Shown here: positions 42,536-51,239 of the stretch, piece by piece | How positions within the stretch are numbered: position 1 is the stretch's first letter | How the letters are laid out: the number at the start of each line of letters is the position of its first letter | Source of the DNA: Bacillota bacterium | GTDB lineage: Bacteria > Bacillota > Dehalobacteriia > UBA4068 | Assembly (NCBI GenBank): GCA_024679955.1 | Contig: JAILCQ010000022.1 | Coordinates: 1-64,000 of the forward strand | Direction of reading: 5' to 3' | Length of the DNA stretch: 64,000 nt | Notes under the pieces: model-generated | The model's database searches: none | Seen by the model: the letters and a program-made list of their open reading frames with translations, nothing else | What the model was told of the DNA's origin: nothing | Position numbers and translations under genes: made by a program

Positions 42536-43789
42536 TTAACTTTCCACGGTTTTGATCCGCGCGCCTACCGCCGCCAATTTGTCGCAAATATTCTCATAGC
42601 CCCGTTGGATATGATCGATATGATCGATAGTGGTGACGCCTTCGGCGATGCAGCCGGCGATGATCATGGCCGCGCCGGCCCGCAGGTCGGTGGCGCTGAC
42701 CTCCGCGCCCCGCAAGCGGCTGACCCCGTTGATCACCGCGCTGTGTCCGTCGATTTTGATATCCGCGTTCATCTTTTGCAATTCCGCCACGTGCATGAAG
42801 CGGTTTTCAAAAACCGTTTCCGTCACCACGCTGGCCCCTTTGGCAATGGCCAGCAGCGGCATGAATTGGGCCTGCATATCCGTGGGAAAGCCGGGATAAG
42901 GCAAAGTCTTGATATCCAAAGGATGGATATGCTCGTTGCCGATGACATGCACGCCGTCGTAGCCGATCTCCACCACCACACCGGCTTCCTGCAATTTGGC
43001 GATCACCGATTTCAGGTGCTCGGCGATGACATTGGAAATGATCAATTCACCGCCGGAGGCCGCCGCCAGCACCATGAAACTGCCCGCCTCTACCCGGTCG
43101 GGGATGACGGTATGCATGGCCGGCCGCAAGGAAGACACGCCGTTGATGCGGATGATGCTGGTGCCCGCGCCTTTGATATTGGCCCCCATGGCCGACAGCA
43201 TATTGGAAAGATCGACGATTTCCGGTTCCTGGGCGGCATTATCGATGATGGTCGGCCCCTCCGCCAGGGAAGCGGCCATCATCAGATTTTCCGTAGCGCC
43301 GACGCTGGGGAAATCCAAATAGATATGGGCGCCGGTCAATTTTGGCGCTTCCGCTTCGATATAGCCCGGGCCGATGGAGATCCGCGCGCCCATGGCCTCA
43401 AAGCCTTTCAGATGCAAATCGATAGGCCGGGCGCCGATGGCGCAGCCGCCGGGCAAAGACATGCGCACCTTGCCGAAGCGGGCCAAAAGCGGCCCCATGA
43501 TCAAAAAGGAGGCCCGCATTTTCCGCACCAATTCCCCGGGGGTAGCCACGGATTTCAAACCGCAGGTATCGATGGACAACCGATTGTCGCTAAACCCCGT
43601 CTTCGCGCCCAGATATGTTAAAACCCGGCACATCGTATCTACATCCGACAGCCAAGGGCATTCGTCGATAGTGCAAACCCCTTCGGTCAACAAGGTTGCG
43701 GCTATCAAAGGCAACACTGCGTTTTTCGCGCCGCTGACATGGATCTCTCCCCGAATCGGCGCGCCGCCCTCAATCACAATCTTTTTCAA
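42536..43789 (-). CDS. murA: UDP-N-acetylglucosamine 1-carboxyvinyltransferase MurA
   Basis: 417 residues, EPSP-synthase fold. It begins KKIVIEGGAPIRGEIHVSGAKNAVLPL, with the substrate Lys22-Asn23, and the fosfomycin-target cysteine is Cys116 in LPGGCAIGARP; the C-terminal RGYE lies in HIQRGYENICDKL. First committed step of peptidoglycan synthesis. Divergent from spoIID, which in Bacillus lies next to murAA. Confidence 0.96.
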   Translation of the reverse strand: MKKIVIEGGAPIRGEIHVSGAKNAVLPLIAATLLTEGVCTIDECPWLSDVDTMCRVLTYLGAKTGFSDNRLSIDTCGLKSVATPGELVRKMRASFLIMGPLLARFGKVRMSLPGGCAIGARPIDLHLKGFEAMGARISIGPGYIEAEAPKLTGAHIYLDFPSVGATENLMMAASLAEGPTIIDNAAQEPEIVDLSNMLSAMGANIKGAGTSIIRINGVSSLRPAMHTVIPDRVEAGSFMVLAAASGGELIISNVIAEHLKSVIAKLQEAGVVVEIGYDGVHVIGNEHIHPLDIKTLPYPGFPTDMQAQFMPLLAIAKGASVVTETVFENRFMHVAELQKMNADIKIDGHSAVINGVSRLRGAEVSATDLRAGAAMIIAGCIAEGVTTIDHIDHIQRGYENICDKLAAVGARIKTVES

Positions 43790-43859
43790 TGGTCTGCCTC
43801 CCGCGCTCTACCGGTTCGCCATAAGCCGTACTTAGGGAACGTTTTATCCTTTTAACTTT

Positions 43860-43888
43860 ATCATATCCGATATAAAATAGCAAGACAA
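43860..43888 (-). promoter_or_regulatory. Promoter of murA
   Basis: On the - strand TTGTCT (43888-43883), 17-base spacer, TATGAT (43865-43860), about 70 bases before the start codon. Confidence 0.6.
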
Positions 43889-43895
43889 AGCCAAA

Positions 43896-43924
43896 GTCAT
43901 AAAGGAGCGTCCTTCACATATACA
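43896..43924 (+). promoter_or_regulatory. Sigma-E-like promoter of spoIID
   Basis: GTCATAA (43896-43902), 14-base spacer, CATATACA (43917-43924). This resembles the Bacillus mother-cell sigma-E pattern (ATATT-type -35, CATACA-type -10) used by spoIID. Predicted start near 43932. Match is partial. Confidence 0.4.
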
Positions 43925-43953
43925 TCATATATATGCGTCCGGGAGGAATTTGC

Positions 43954-44910
43954 TTGCGGCTAAAAATGTTTTTTTTGTTTATCGTTGTGCTTTTGTCCCT
44001 TTTGTGGGTCGTTTGCCGGCCGGACAGTCCGCCGATGGCCTCGGATGAGGCTTTGGGCGGACCTTTGATCCCGGTGGAAAAGGCTCCCGGCCAGATTATG
44101 GAAGCGCCTTTGGAAGATTTTCTGATCCAGGTATTGGCCGCGGAAATGCCCGCCGCTTTTCATCCCGCCGCCTTGCAGGCTCAGGCGGTGGCCGCCCGCA
44201 CCTATATCGCCGCCCATTTGCCGCCCTATGGCGCTTACCGGCACCCCCAGGCCGCCGTATGCTGCGATCCCGGCCATTGCCAGGCTTACGCTTCTTTGGA
44301 AACCTTGCAGGCCGACTGGGGGGATGCCTATGCGGAAAATTGGCAAAAGATCCGGCAGGCGGTGGCCGCCACCGCCGGTCAAATCCTGTTCTATGAAGAA
44401 AACGTGGCGGAAACGCCCTATCATTCCTGCTGCGGCGGCAGTACCGAGGCCGCCGGGGCTTGCTGGAGCCAGGCTTTGCCCTATTTGCAGGCCCATGCCT
44501 GCCCCTATTGCGCCCGATCGCCCAAGCTGGCGGGCAGCCGCGTTTTATCCCTGGAACAAGCGGCCCAGGCGGTGCCCTGCGGCAAAGAGGATCTGCTGCA
44601 TATGGCCGCCGTCTCCCATACCCCCGGCGGCAGGATCGGGTTTTTGCGCATCGGCGGCAAAAACTACCGGGGCACGGAATTGCGGCAAATCTGGCAATTG
44701 CCTTCCGCCGCTTTCACCTGGCTGATCCAGGGAGACCATATCGCTTTTCTCTCTTTGGGCTACGGCCATGGCGTGGGATTGTGCCAATACGGCGCGGATG
44801 GCATGGCCGCCGCCGGCAAAACCTACCGGCAGATCCTGGATTTTTATTATCCCGGCTGCCGCTTGTGGCAGATGGACGGGTATGCGCAATATGCAACGGA
44901 AGATCGCTAA
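43954..44910 (+). CDS. spoIID: Stage II sporulation protein D (SpoIID/LytB peptidoglycan enzyme)
   Basis: 318 residues. A single N-terminal membrane anchor (MFFLFIVVLLSLLWVV) leads to the SpoIID domain with EDFLIQVLAAEMPAAFHPAALQAQAVAARTY in two blocks, and the C-terminal motif GYGHGVGLCQYGADGMA. SpoIID is a lytic transglycosylase that drives engulfment during sporulation. The TTG at 43954 is chosen because GGGAGGA (43941-43947) is 6 bases away; ATG 43933 would coincide with the predicted transcript start. Unusually rich in Cys-Cys and Cys-x-x-Cys pairs (CCDPGHC, CCGGS, CPYC). Confidence 0.88.
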   Translation: MRLKMFFLFIVVLLSLLWVVCRPDSPPMASDEALGGPLIPVEKAPGQIMEAPLEDFLIQVLAAEMPAAFHPAALQAQAVAARTYIAAHLPPYGAYRHPQAAVCCDPGHCQAYASLETLQADWGDAYAENWQKIRQAVAATAGQILFYEENVAETPYHSCCGGSTEAAGACWSQALPYLQAHACPYCARSPKLAGSRVLSLEQAAQAVPCGKEDLLHMAAVSHTPGGRIGFLRIGGKNYRGTELRQIWQLPSAAFTWLIQGDHIAFLSLGYGHGVGLCQYGADGMAAAGKTYRQILDFYYPGCRLWQMDGYAQYATEDR

Positions 44911-44964
44911 ACAAAAGCAAACGGATGGGACCATAGGCGCAGGCGCTATCCGTTTGCTTTTGTT
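44910..44964. terminator. Hairpin between spoIID and the M23 gene
   Basis: Perfect 17-base arms AACAAAAGCAAACGGAT (44910-44926) and ATCCGTTTGCTTTTGTT (44948-44964), loop 21 bases, T-rich on the + strand and T-rich in the reverse direction too. It starts at the spoIID stop codon and can serve both convergent genes. Confidence 0.8.
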
Positions 44965-45003
44965 GTATTCTCGGCAGTTTTCGCAAGGGTTGGGCCGCCG
45001 CCG

Positions 45004-45732
45004 CTAACGGTTATACAGCGGCAGCGGGTCCACTTCTTCTTCGTTCAAATACACCTCAAAATGCAAATGGCTGACCTGGGCCGCTTCCGCCAAAGGCGAA
45101 TCGATCACGCTGCCGATGCTTTCCCCTACGCTGACCGGCTCGCCGGCCTGCACCCGGGGGGTCAGGCATTTGTACACGGTGGTCCATCCATGTCCGTGAT
45201 CCACCGTCACCACCCCGCCCCAAAGATCGTCGTTGGCCACAGACAGCACCACGCCGTCGGCTGCGGCATAGACCAGGCTGCCGATGGGCAGCTGCATATC
45301 GCAGCCGGGATGAAAGCGAAAATCCCCGTGGGTGGGATCGTAATCATAGCCGAAGCCCCGGTCGAACTCTCCGTCTCCCGGCAAAAACCACATGGCCGGT
45401 TCAGCCATGACCGCGGCGGTTCGTTCCGCTTCCGGGTAGGCTGCGGCTTGGCTTTCCTGCTCCCCGGCGGCAAGCAGGCCGTTTTCCGGTTCCGGCTGCC
45501 GGACGGCCTGGGTATCCCCGGCTGCCGACGGATCCCGGGGCAGCACCGTCACCGCCGGAAGCGTCTCCGCCGTCTCCTTGGCCGGCGCGGCGGAGCCGTC
45601 CGGCCGGGAAACGGATACGGCCAGCAACAGCAATACCGCAGCGCAGGCCGCGGCCGCTTTGATGCGGCGGCCGTCTTCCCGCCACCAAGCCCATTGCCAA
45701 AAATGCGTTTTATGAATGCGATATAGATTCAT
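45004..45732 (-). CDS. spoIIQ: M23 family metallopeptidase, SpoIIQ-like
   Basis: 242 residues. One membrane segment (about 25-43, AACAAVLLLLAVSVS), a Pro/Glu-rich linker, and a C-terminal LytM domain with zinc ligands HPGCD (HxxxD) and HLHFE (HxH). Bacillus SpoIIQ has lost a ligand, but clostridial SpoIIQ keeps them, as here. With SpoIID encoded next to it, a role in engulfment is likely. A general cell-wall hydrolase is the alternative. No sigma-F-type promoter was recognised. Confidence 0.8.
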   Translation of the reverse strand: MNLYRIHKTHFWQWAWWREDGRRIKAAAACAAVLLLLAVSVSRPDGSAAPAKETAETLPAVTVLPRDPSAAGDTQAVRQPEPENGLLAAGEQESQAAAYPEAERTAAVMAEPAMWFLPGDGEFDRGFGYDYDPTHGDFRFHPGCDMQLPIGSLVYAAADGVVLSVANDDLWGGVVTVDHGHGWTTVYKCLTPRVQAGEPVSVGESIGSVIDSPLAEAAQVSHLHFEVYLNEEEVDPLPLYNR

Positions 45733-45881
45733 GGGGCGTCCTCTGTCCTTTCCTATTCCTGTTTGTTTTTCATTCGGCCCGGCGGACTGCCTGCGAGCAA
45801 GCCGGCAAGCCGGTTTTTATGCACATGGCCAGTATGCCCGAAACGGCCTGAAAATATACCCTATTTTCCGCAACAAAATCC

Positions 45882-45910
45882 TTCCCGTTTCATATAAAAA
45901 ATGTTATAAT
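45882..45910 (+). promoter_or_regulatory. Candidate promoter of cysS
   Basis: Perfect TATAAT (45905-45910) with a weak -35 TTCCCG (45882-45887) at 17 bases, about 41 bases before the cysS ATG. Confidence 0.45.
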
Positions 45911-45951
45911 AAATAATTATTGGTGCAAAATCAACGGAAAGGAGTCTGAAC

Positions 45952-47349
45952 ATGGTCATTCGTTTATACAATACCAAACACAACCGCAAGGAGGAGTTCG
46001 TTCCCCTCCAACCGGGAAAGGTGGGTATGTATTGTTGTGGACCGACCACGTATAACTATATTCACTTGGGAAACGCCCGTCCTTTGGTGGTTTTCGACGC
46101 CATTCGCCGCTATTTGATCTGGCGGGGCTATGAAGTAACCTATGTGCAGAATTTCACCGACGTGGACGATAAGATCATCAAACGGGCGGCGGAAGAACAC
46201 AGTTCCGCCCAGGAGATCGCGGAAAAATATATCGCCGCTTATTTTGAAGACACCGCCGCTTTGAACACGATCCCCGCCGACGTGCATCCCCGGGTCACCC
46301 AACATATGGACGATATCATCCAATTGATCCAGCAGATCCTGGACAACGGCCACGCCTATGTGGCGGAAGGGGACGTCTATTTCGACGTGCGCTCCCTGCC
46401 CAGCTACGGGGAACTGTCCGGCCGGGATATCGACGACATGCGGGCCGGCGCCCGGGTGATGCCCGGCGATATCAAACGGGATCCTTTGGATTTTGCCCTG
46501 TGGAAAGCCGCCAAGCCCGGCGAGCCCTATTGGGACAGTCCCTGGGGCAAAGGCCGCCCCGGCTGGCATATAGAATGCTCCGCCATGAGCTGCAAATATT
46601 TGGGGCGGGATTTCGATATCCATGGCGGCGGCGCGGATCTGATTTTCCCCCACCATGAAAACGAAATCGCCCAAAGCAAAGCCGCCGGCGGCAATTTTGC
46701 CAAATATTGGCTGCACAACGGTTTCATCACCGTCAACGAAGAAAAAATGAGCAAATCTCTGGGCAATTTCTTCCTGCTGCGGGATATTTTAAGCAAATTC
46801 CCCGGCGACGTGATCCGCTATTATCTGCTGGCCACCCATTACCGCAGCCCCATCGATTTTGCCGACGATAAACTGGAAGCGGCGGCCAAAAGCCTGGAAA
46901 GGATACGCAACAGCTACTTCCTGCTGCAGGACGCGGCCAAGCGGGCGGTAGACGGCCCCTGCCATATACAGGAACAGATCGACAATGCCCGGCAGGCCTT
47001 CATCGAAGCCATGGACGACGATTTCAACACCGCCCTGGCCTTCTCCGCCGTGTTCAACTTCTGCCATGAGTTAAACGCCTATCTGGCGCAAAACCTGGCC
47101 ACCAAGGAAGACGTCGCCCAGGCCCAAAAGCTCTTTGAAGACCTGGACAGCGTTTTGGCGGTCATCATCGAGCCTGCCGCCGAAAACGCCGGTTTGGAAG
47201 ATCAGTTGATGGATCTGATCCTGGATATCCGTCAAAACGCCCGTTCCAAAAAGGATTGGGCCACAGCCGACGCCATTCGCGACGGTCTGAAAGCGTTAGG
47301 CGTCGTTATTGAAGATACGCCCCAGGGCGCCCGCTGGAAAAAAGGATGA
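45952..47349 (+). CDS. cysS: Cysteinyl-tRNA synthetase
   Basis: 465-residue class I synthetase. CCGPTTYNYIHLGNARP (zinc Cys and HIGH-type motif), HIECSAMS and HHENEIAQ (other zinc ligands), KMSKSLGN (about residue 267). Charges tRNA-Cys. It overlaps mrnC by 4 bases. The cysS-mrnC-thyX order is usual in Firmicutes. Confidence 0.97.
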   Translation: MVIRLYNTKHNRKEEFVPLQPGKVGMYCCGPTTYNYIHLGNARPLVVFDAIRRYLIWRGYEVTYVQNFTDVDDKIIKRAAEEHSSAQEIAEKYIAAYFEDTAALNTIPADVHPRVTQHMDDIIQLIQQILDNGHAYVAEGDVYFDVRSLPSYGELSGRDIDDMRAGARVMPGDIKRDPLDFALWKAAKPGEPYWDSPWGKGRPGWHIECSAMSCKYLGRDFDIHGGGADLIFPHHENEIAQSKAAGGNFAKYWLHNGFITVNEEKMSKSLGNFFLLRDILSKFPGDVIRYYLLATHYRSPIDFADDKLEAAAKSLERIRNSYFLLQDAAKRAVDGPCHIQEQIDNARQAFIEAMDDDFNTALAFSAVFNFCHELNAYLAQNLATKEDVAQAQKLFEDLDSVLAVIIEPAAENAGLEDQLMDLILDIRQNARSKKDWATADAIRDGLKALGVVIEDTPQGARWKKG

Positions 47350-47732
47350 AACGCTACACCGAAGCAGAATTGAAGCAAATGTCCCCTTTGGCCCTGGCCT
47401 ATATCGGCGATTGCGTTTACGAGCTGACCGTCCGCCGGCATCTGGTGGATCACGGTCTGGTCAAAGTAAGCGATCTGCACAAAAGCGCCGTGCAGTATGT
47501 CAACGCAGAGCGGCAAAGCCGCCTGTACGGCGAAATCGAAAACCGGCTGAGCGAGACGGAAAAAGAAGTTTTCCGCCATGGCCGCAACGCCAAAAGCGGC
47601 CATCAGCCGCCCCATGCCAGCGCCGCCGTTTACCGCCGGGCCACCGGCATGGAAGCTTTGATCGGATGGCTGCATTTATCCGGCCAGGATCAGCGCCTGA
47701 AAGAACTGTTGTCCTGTTTGTTTGCGGAATAA
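47346..47732 (+). CDS. mrnC: Mini-ribonuclease III
   Basis: 128 residues, an RNase III catalytic domain with no dsRNA-binding domain. Signatures are LALAYIGDCVYELTVRRHL (catalytic acidic residues), RHGRNAKSG and ATGMEALIGWLHL. In Bacillus it matures 23S rRNA. Starts inside the cysS stop codon. Confidence 0.94.
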   Translation: MKRYTEAELKQMSPLALAYIGDCVYELTVRRHLVDHGLVKVSDLHKSAVQYVNAERQSRLYGEIENRLSETEKEVFRHGRNAKSGHQPPHASAAVYRRATGMEALIGWLHLSGQDQRLKELLSCLFAE

Positions 47733-47749
47733 AGGAATCGGATGCCGTT

Positions 47750-48430
47750 ATGCATGTACAATTGTTGACCTATACGCCCAATCCGGAACAAGTGGTGGCC
47801 GCCGCCGCCCGCTTATGCTATTCTTCCCAAAGCGGTGAAGAAATCGCCGCCGCCATGCAGGAACAGGATACGGCGGCCTTTATCGGCCGTTTGCGGCAAA
47901 TGGGCCATTTTTCCACTTTTGAACACGCTTCTTTTACCTTTGCCATCGACGGGGTCAGCCGCGCCCTTTCCCATCAGCTGGTCCGGCACCGTCTGGCTTC
48001 CTACAGCCAAAAATCCCAACGCTATGTAAAAGAAAATCATTTTTCCTATGTGGTGCCCCCCAGCGTCAGCCGTTCCCCCCAGACGGAGGAAGAATACCGC
48101 CGCTTGATGGAGGAGATCGGCGGCTTGTACAGCCGTTTGCTGGAACAGGGAGTAGCGGCGGAAGACGCCCGCTATATCTTGCCCAACGCCACCGTCACCA
48201 ATCTGATCATGACGATGAACGCCCGCAGCCTATTGAACTTTTTCCAATTGCGCTGCTGCAACCGGGCGCAATGGGAGATCCGCCATATGGCGCAGCTGAT
48301 GCGGCGGGAAGTGCAAAAAGTCGCCCCCGCTTTGTTCGCCCAAGCCGGCCCCACCTGCGAAAGCCAGGGGATTTGCTACGAAGGAGAAAAATGCTGCAAA
48401 AAAGGCCAGGTGGAGATACGGCAAAGATAG
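47750..48430 (+). CDS. thyX: Flavin-dependent thymidylate synthase ThyX
   Basis: 226 residues from ATG 47750. The ThyX motif RHRx7S is at 79-89 (RHRLASYSQKS), with FEHASFTF upstream and RSLLNFFQLRCCNRAQWEIR downstream forming the FAD and dUMP sites. It methylates dUMP using FAD and methylene-tetrahydrofolate. The open frame runs far upstream through mrnC, but the product there has no ThyX features. C terminus has a Cys-rich tail (CESQGICYEGEKCCKKG). Confidence 0.93.
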   Translation: MHVQLLTYTPNPEQVVAAAARLCYSSQSGEEIAAAMQEQDTAAFIGRLRQMGHFSTFEHASFTFAIDGVSRALSHQLVRHRLASYSQKSQRYVKENHFSYVVPPSVSRSPQTEEEYRRLMEEIGGLYSRLLEQGVAAEDARYILPNATVTNLIMTMNARSLLNFFQLRCCNRAQWEIRHMAQLMRREVQKVAPALFAQAGPTCESQGICYEGEKCCKKGQVEIRQR

Positions 48431-48508
48431 CCTTTCCCACCCGGCGCAGCCTGAAAAAGAACGAAACGGCACGCCCTGCGGCGCAGCCGAACAAAAGGAG
48501 TTACGAAT

Positions 48509-49342
48509 ATGTCAAAAACAAAAACCGGCGTCGCCGACCTGAACCGTAAAATGCTGGCCGGAGAAAAACTGGTGATGATCACTGCCCACGACTATCCCTC
48601 CGCCGTTTTGGCGGATCGGGCCGGCGTGGATATGATCCTGGTCAGCGACATTCTCGGCCCCACCGTGTTGGGATATGAAACGGTGATCCCCGTCACCATG
48701 GAAGATATGCGCCACCATTTAAAAGCGGCGGATCGGGGCTGCCGCCGGGCCATGCTGGTAGCGGCCATGCCTTTCGGTTCCTATCTGACCAATACGGAGG
48801 AAGCGCTGAAAAATGCCCTGGCCCTGATCCAGGACGGCGCCGACGCCGTAAAGCTGGAAGGAGGCAGCGAGATCGCGCCTTTGACTGCCGCCTTTACCCA
48901 GCGGGGCATACCGGTGATGGGACATATCGGCCGTTTGCCCCAAAGCGCCTGTCTGTGGCAGGAAGATATGCCGCAGGGCCGGGATGAAAGCGCCGCCTGG
49001 CAATTGGTGGAAGCAGCCCAGGCTCTGGAAGAAGCCGGCGCTTTTGCCATCCTGCTGGAATGGATCACGGCGGAAGTGGCCAAGCTGATCAGCGAAAAAG
49101 TGGATATCCCGGTGATCGGCATCGGTTCCGGCAGCCATTGCGACGGCCAATTGCTGTATTTCCAACAGATGTTGGGCTTGTTCCCGGAGCAGCCGCCCCA
49201 TTATGTTAAAAAATACGCCGATTTGGCCGGCACCATCACTCAAGCCATTGCCGATTTCACGGCAGAAGTAAAAAGCGGCGCTTTCCCACAAGAGCATCAT
49301 TCTTCCCCAATGGAAGAAGACGAAGCCCGTAAACTCTATTAA
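48509..49342 (+). CDS. panB: PanB-like ketopantoate hydroxymethyltransferase, divergent
   Basis: 277 residues with the PanB fold and most motifs: TAHDYPSAVLADRAGVD, VKLEGG (Lys115, Glu117), GHIG, Glu184 and IPVIGIGSGSHCDGQ. Several core residues differ from E. coli PanB: the metal-ligand Asp of LLADLPF is Ala86 (LVAAMPF), the GDSLG loop reads SDILG (Asp47 kept, Ser to Ile48), and GGYKVQG reads WQEDMPQG. It may be a PanB of altered metal binding or a paralogue acting on another 2-oxoacid. It is followed 24 bases later by a panE-type gene, which favours a pantothenate link. AAAGGAG precedes ATG 48509. Confidence 0.75.
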   Translation: MSKTKTGVADLNRKMLAGEKLVMITAHDYPSAVLADRAGVDMILVSDILGPTVLGYETVIPVTMEDMRHHLKAADRGCRRAMLVAAMPFGSYLTNTEEALKNALALIQDGADAVKLEGGSEIAPLTAAFTQRGIPVMGHIGRLPQSACLWQEDMPQGRDESAAWQLVEAAQALEEAGAFAILLEWITAEVAKLISEKVDIPVIGIGSGSHCDGQLLYFQQMLGLFPEQPPHYVKKYADLAGTITQAIADFTAEVKSGAFPQEHHSSPMEEDEARKLY

Positions 49343-49366
49343 AACCGCCAAAGGAGCAAGGTACGG

Positions 49367-50293
49367 ATGAAAACGATCATTATAGGCGCCGGTTCCATGG
49401 GTTGCTATTTCGCCGCAAATATGCAAGACGCTGGCGCGGAGGTGGGCCTTTACGACATCGACGGCAAAAAGCTGGAAAAAATCGCCGAAAACGGCATCGT
49501 CATCCGGGAAACAGACGGCGACAGCCGCCGGGTCATGGTGCCGGTATACCCGTCCCTGGAAGACGCGCCCACAGCGGATCTGCTGATCGTGCTGGTAAAA
49601 GCCTATCATACCGCCAGAGCGGCCCGGGATATCGCCCAGACAATGACTGCCAAAACCATGGTGATATCCCTGCAAAACGGCTTGGGCAATGAAGAAGAAC
49701 TGTGCAGCCGCATCCCCAAAAGCAAAATCTGCGTGGGCATCACCTACAACAGCGGTTATGAGCTGTCGCCGGGGGAGATCCAGCATACCGCCAGCGGTTT
49801 GACCATCGTCGCGCCTATGCTCAAAGAATCCCTGCAGCAAGCCATGGAGCAGGCCCGGCTCTTCAACAATTGCCGTCTGCCTGCCGGCGCCACCACGGAC
49901 ATCGAGCCCCTGCGCTGGAAAAAGCTGATCATCGACTCGGTGATCAACCCCCTGTCCGCCATCCATAAGCTTAACAACGGCGCTTTGCCTAAAAACCCCG
50001 ATATCGTCCGGGATATGGTGGAATTGACCGTAGAAGGGGTGACGGTGGCGCAAAAAGCCGGCGTGCCCTTGGACTATGGCGAAATCTGGGCGGCGGTGTT
50101 GGACGCCTGCCGTTCTTCCGCCCAGCATCGTTCTTCTATGCTCAACGATGTGGAGCGGGGCCGTTTTACGGAAATCGAAGCCATCAACGGCAGCATCGTG
50201 CGGATCGGCGAGGTGAACGGCGTGGATACGCCGGCCAATGTCCGCACCATACGCCGGGTCGTGGCCATTCAGGGCAAACGGGACAGTTATTGA
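49367..50293 (+). CDS. panE: 2-dehydropantoate 2-reductase (ketopantoate reductase)
   Basis: 308 residues. Rossmann motif IIGAGSMGCYFAANM; catalytic Lys in the segment RWKKLIIDSVINPLSAI (about 184-200), and HRSSMLNDVERGRFTEIEAING in two blocks carries the substrate Ser and Glu. It reduces ketopantoate to pantoate with NADPH, the step after PanB, and lies directly downstream of the panB-like gene. No panC or panD is in the window. A terminator follows at 50367. Confidence 0.87.
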   Translation: MKTIIIGAGSMGCYFAANMQDAGAEVGLYDIDGKKLEKIAENGIVIRETDGDSRRVMVPVYPSLEDAPTADLLIVLVKAYHTARAARDIAQTMTAKTMVISLQNGLGNEEELCSRIPKSKICVGITYNSGYELSPGEIQHTASGLTIVAPMLKESLQQAMEQARLFNNCRLPAGATTDIEPLRWKKLIIDSVINPLSAIHKLNNGALPKNPDIVRDMVELTVEGVTVAQKAGVPLDYGEIWAAVLDACRSSAQHRSSMLNDVERGRFTEIEAINGSIVRIGEVNGVDTPANVRTIRRVVAIQGKRDSY

Positions 50294-50366
50294 TCCGGCT
50301 TCCCTGCCGCCGGCAACCAAAGGCGGCGGGGTTTTCATCCATACCGCTATACGAACCTATGGATAT

Positions 50367-50400
50367 AGGGACGGCGCAAGGGGCCGTCCCTTTTCTTTTT
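50367..50400 (+). terminator. Terminator after panE
   Basis: AGGGACGGC (50367-50375) pairs with GCCGTCCCT (50383-50391), 7-base loop, then TTTTCTTTTT. Confidence 0.88.
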
Positions 50401-50554
50401 CCCTTTGTCCGCCCATAAAAAACAGCGGCGGGAAGGCGAAAACCATTGCCGGCGCGAATTATATAATTTACGGCTTTGCCGAAGGCTGCCGGGAAACAAA
50501 AGACGGCGATCCAACGGCACAGCAAAACCAACAGAACGAAACGGGAGCGGCGAT

Positions 50555-51229
50555 ATGCAGATCAGCGGCGCAATATTCGATATGGACGGAACCTTGATCG
50601 ATTCCATGTATTACTGGCGTAACGCCGGCCTATTCTATTTGACCGATTTGGGCATCACGCCCCCTGACAATTACGGCGAATTGGTGCGCAATCGTACCCT
50701 GGAACAAACCGCCATCCTCTTTCATGATGTTTTTGCCGTATCCAAAGCGCCGGAGCAAATCGTTGGGGATATTTTTGCCGTAATGGAGTGGGCCTATCGG
50801 GAAAAAGTGCAATTAAAACCCGGCGCGGCGGAATTATTGGCCGGTTTGCGGCAGCGGGGCGTAAAAATGGCCTTGGCTACGGCCACCGACCGGGCGTTGT
50901 TGGAACCAGTTTTGAAAAAACTAGACATTTGGCAGTATTTTGATTATACGATTTGTTGCCGGGAAGCGGGCACGGACAAAAACCATCCCCAAATATTTGA
51001 ACAGGCTTTGGCCGCCCTGGGCGCCGGAAAAAAAGAAACGCCGGTATTTGAAGACTCCTATCATGCGATCTGCACCGCCCAGCAGGCCGGTTTTCCCACG
51101 ATTGCCGTGGCGGACTACTCCAATCAAACGCTGCGAGAGCAGATCATAGCGGCCGCCGATTTATTTCTGGATGATTTGACGGACTTTCCCTGGGAACAAA
51201 TGACGTTTCCCCGGAACAAGGAGGCATAG
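50555..51229 (+). CDS. HAD superfamily hydrolase, beta-phosphoglucomutase-like
   Basis: 224 residues from ATG 50555 (ACGGGAGCGG upstream). HAD motif I FDMDGTLIDS (8-17), motif II LATATDR, motif III/IV with Lys in TDKNHPQIF and FEDSYHA. A cap domain lies between motif I and II. Small-metabolite phosphatase or mutase; substrate unknown. Follows the panE terminator, so it starts a new unit with the methyltransferase 10 bases downstream. Confidence 0.85.
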   Translation: MQISGAIFDMDGTLIDSMYYWRNAGLFYLTDLGITPPDNYGELVRNRTLEQTAILFHDVFAVSKAPEQIVGDIFAVMEWAYREKVQLKPGAAELLAGLRQRGVKMALATATDRALLEPVLKKLDIWQYFDYTICCREAGTDKNHPQIFEQALAALGAGKKETPVFEDSYHAICTAQQAGFPTIAVADYSNQTLREQIIAAADLFLDDLTDFPWEQMTFPRNKEA

Positions 51230-51239
51230 GCAAACAGTC

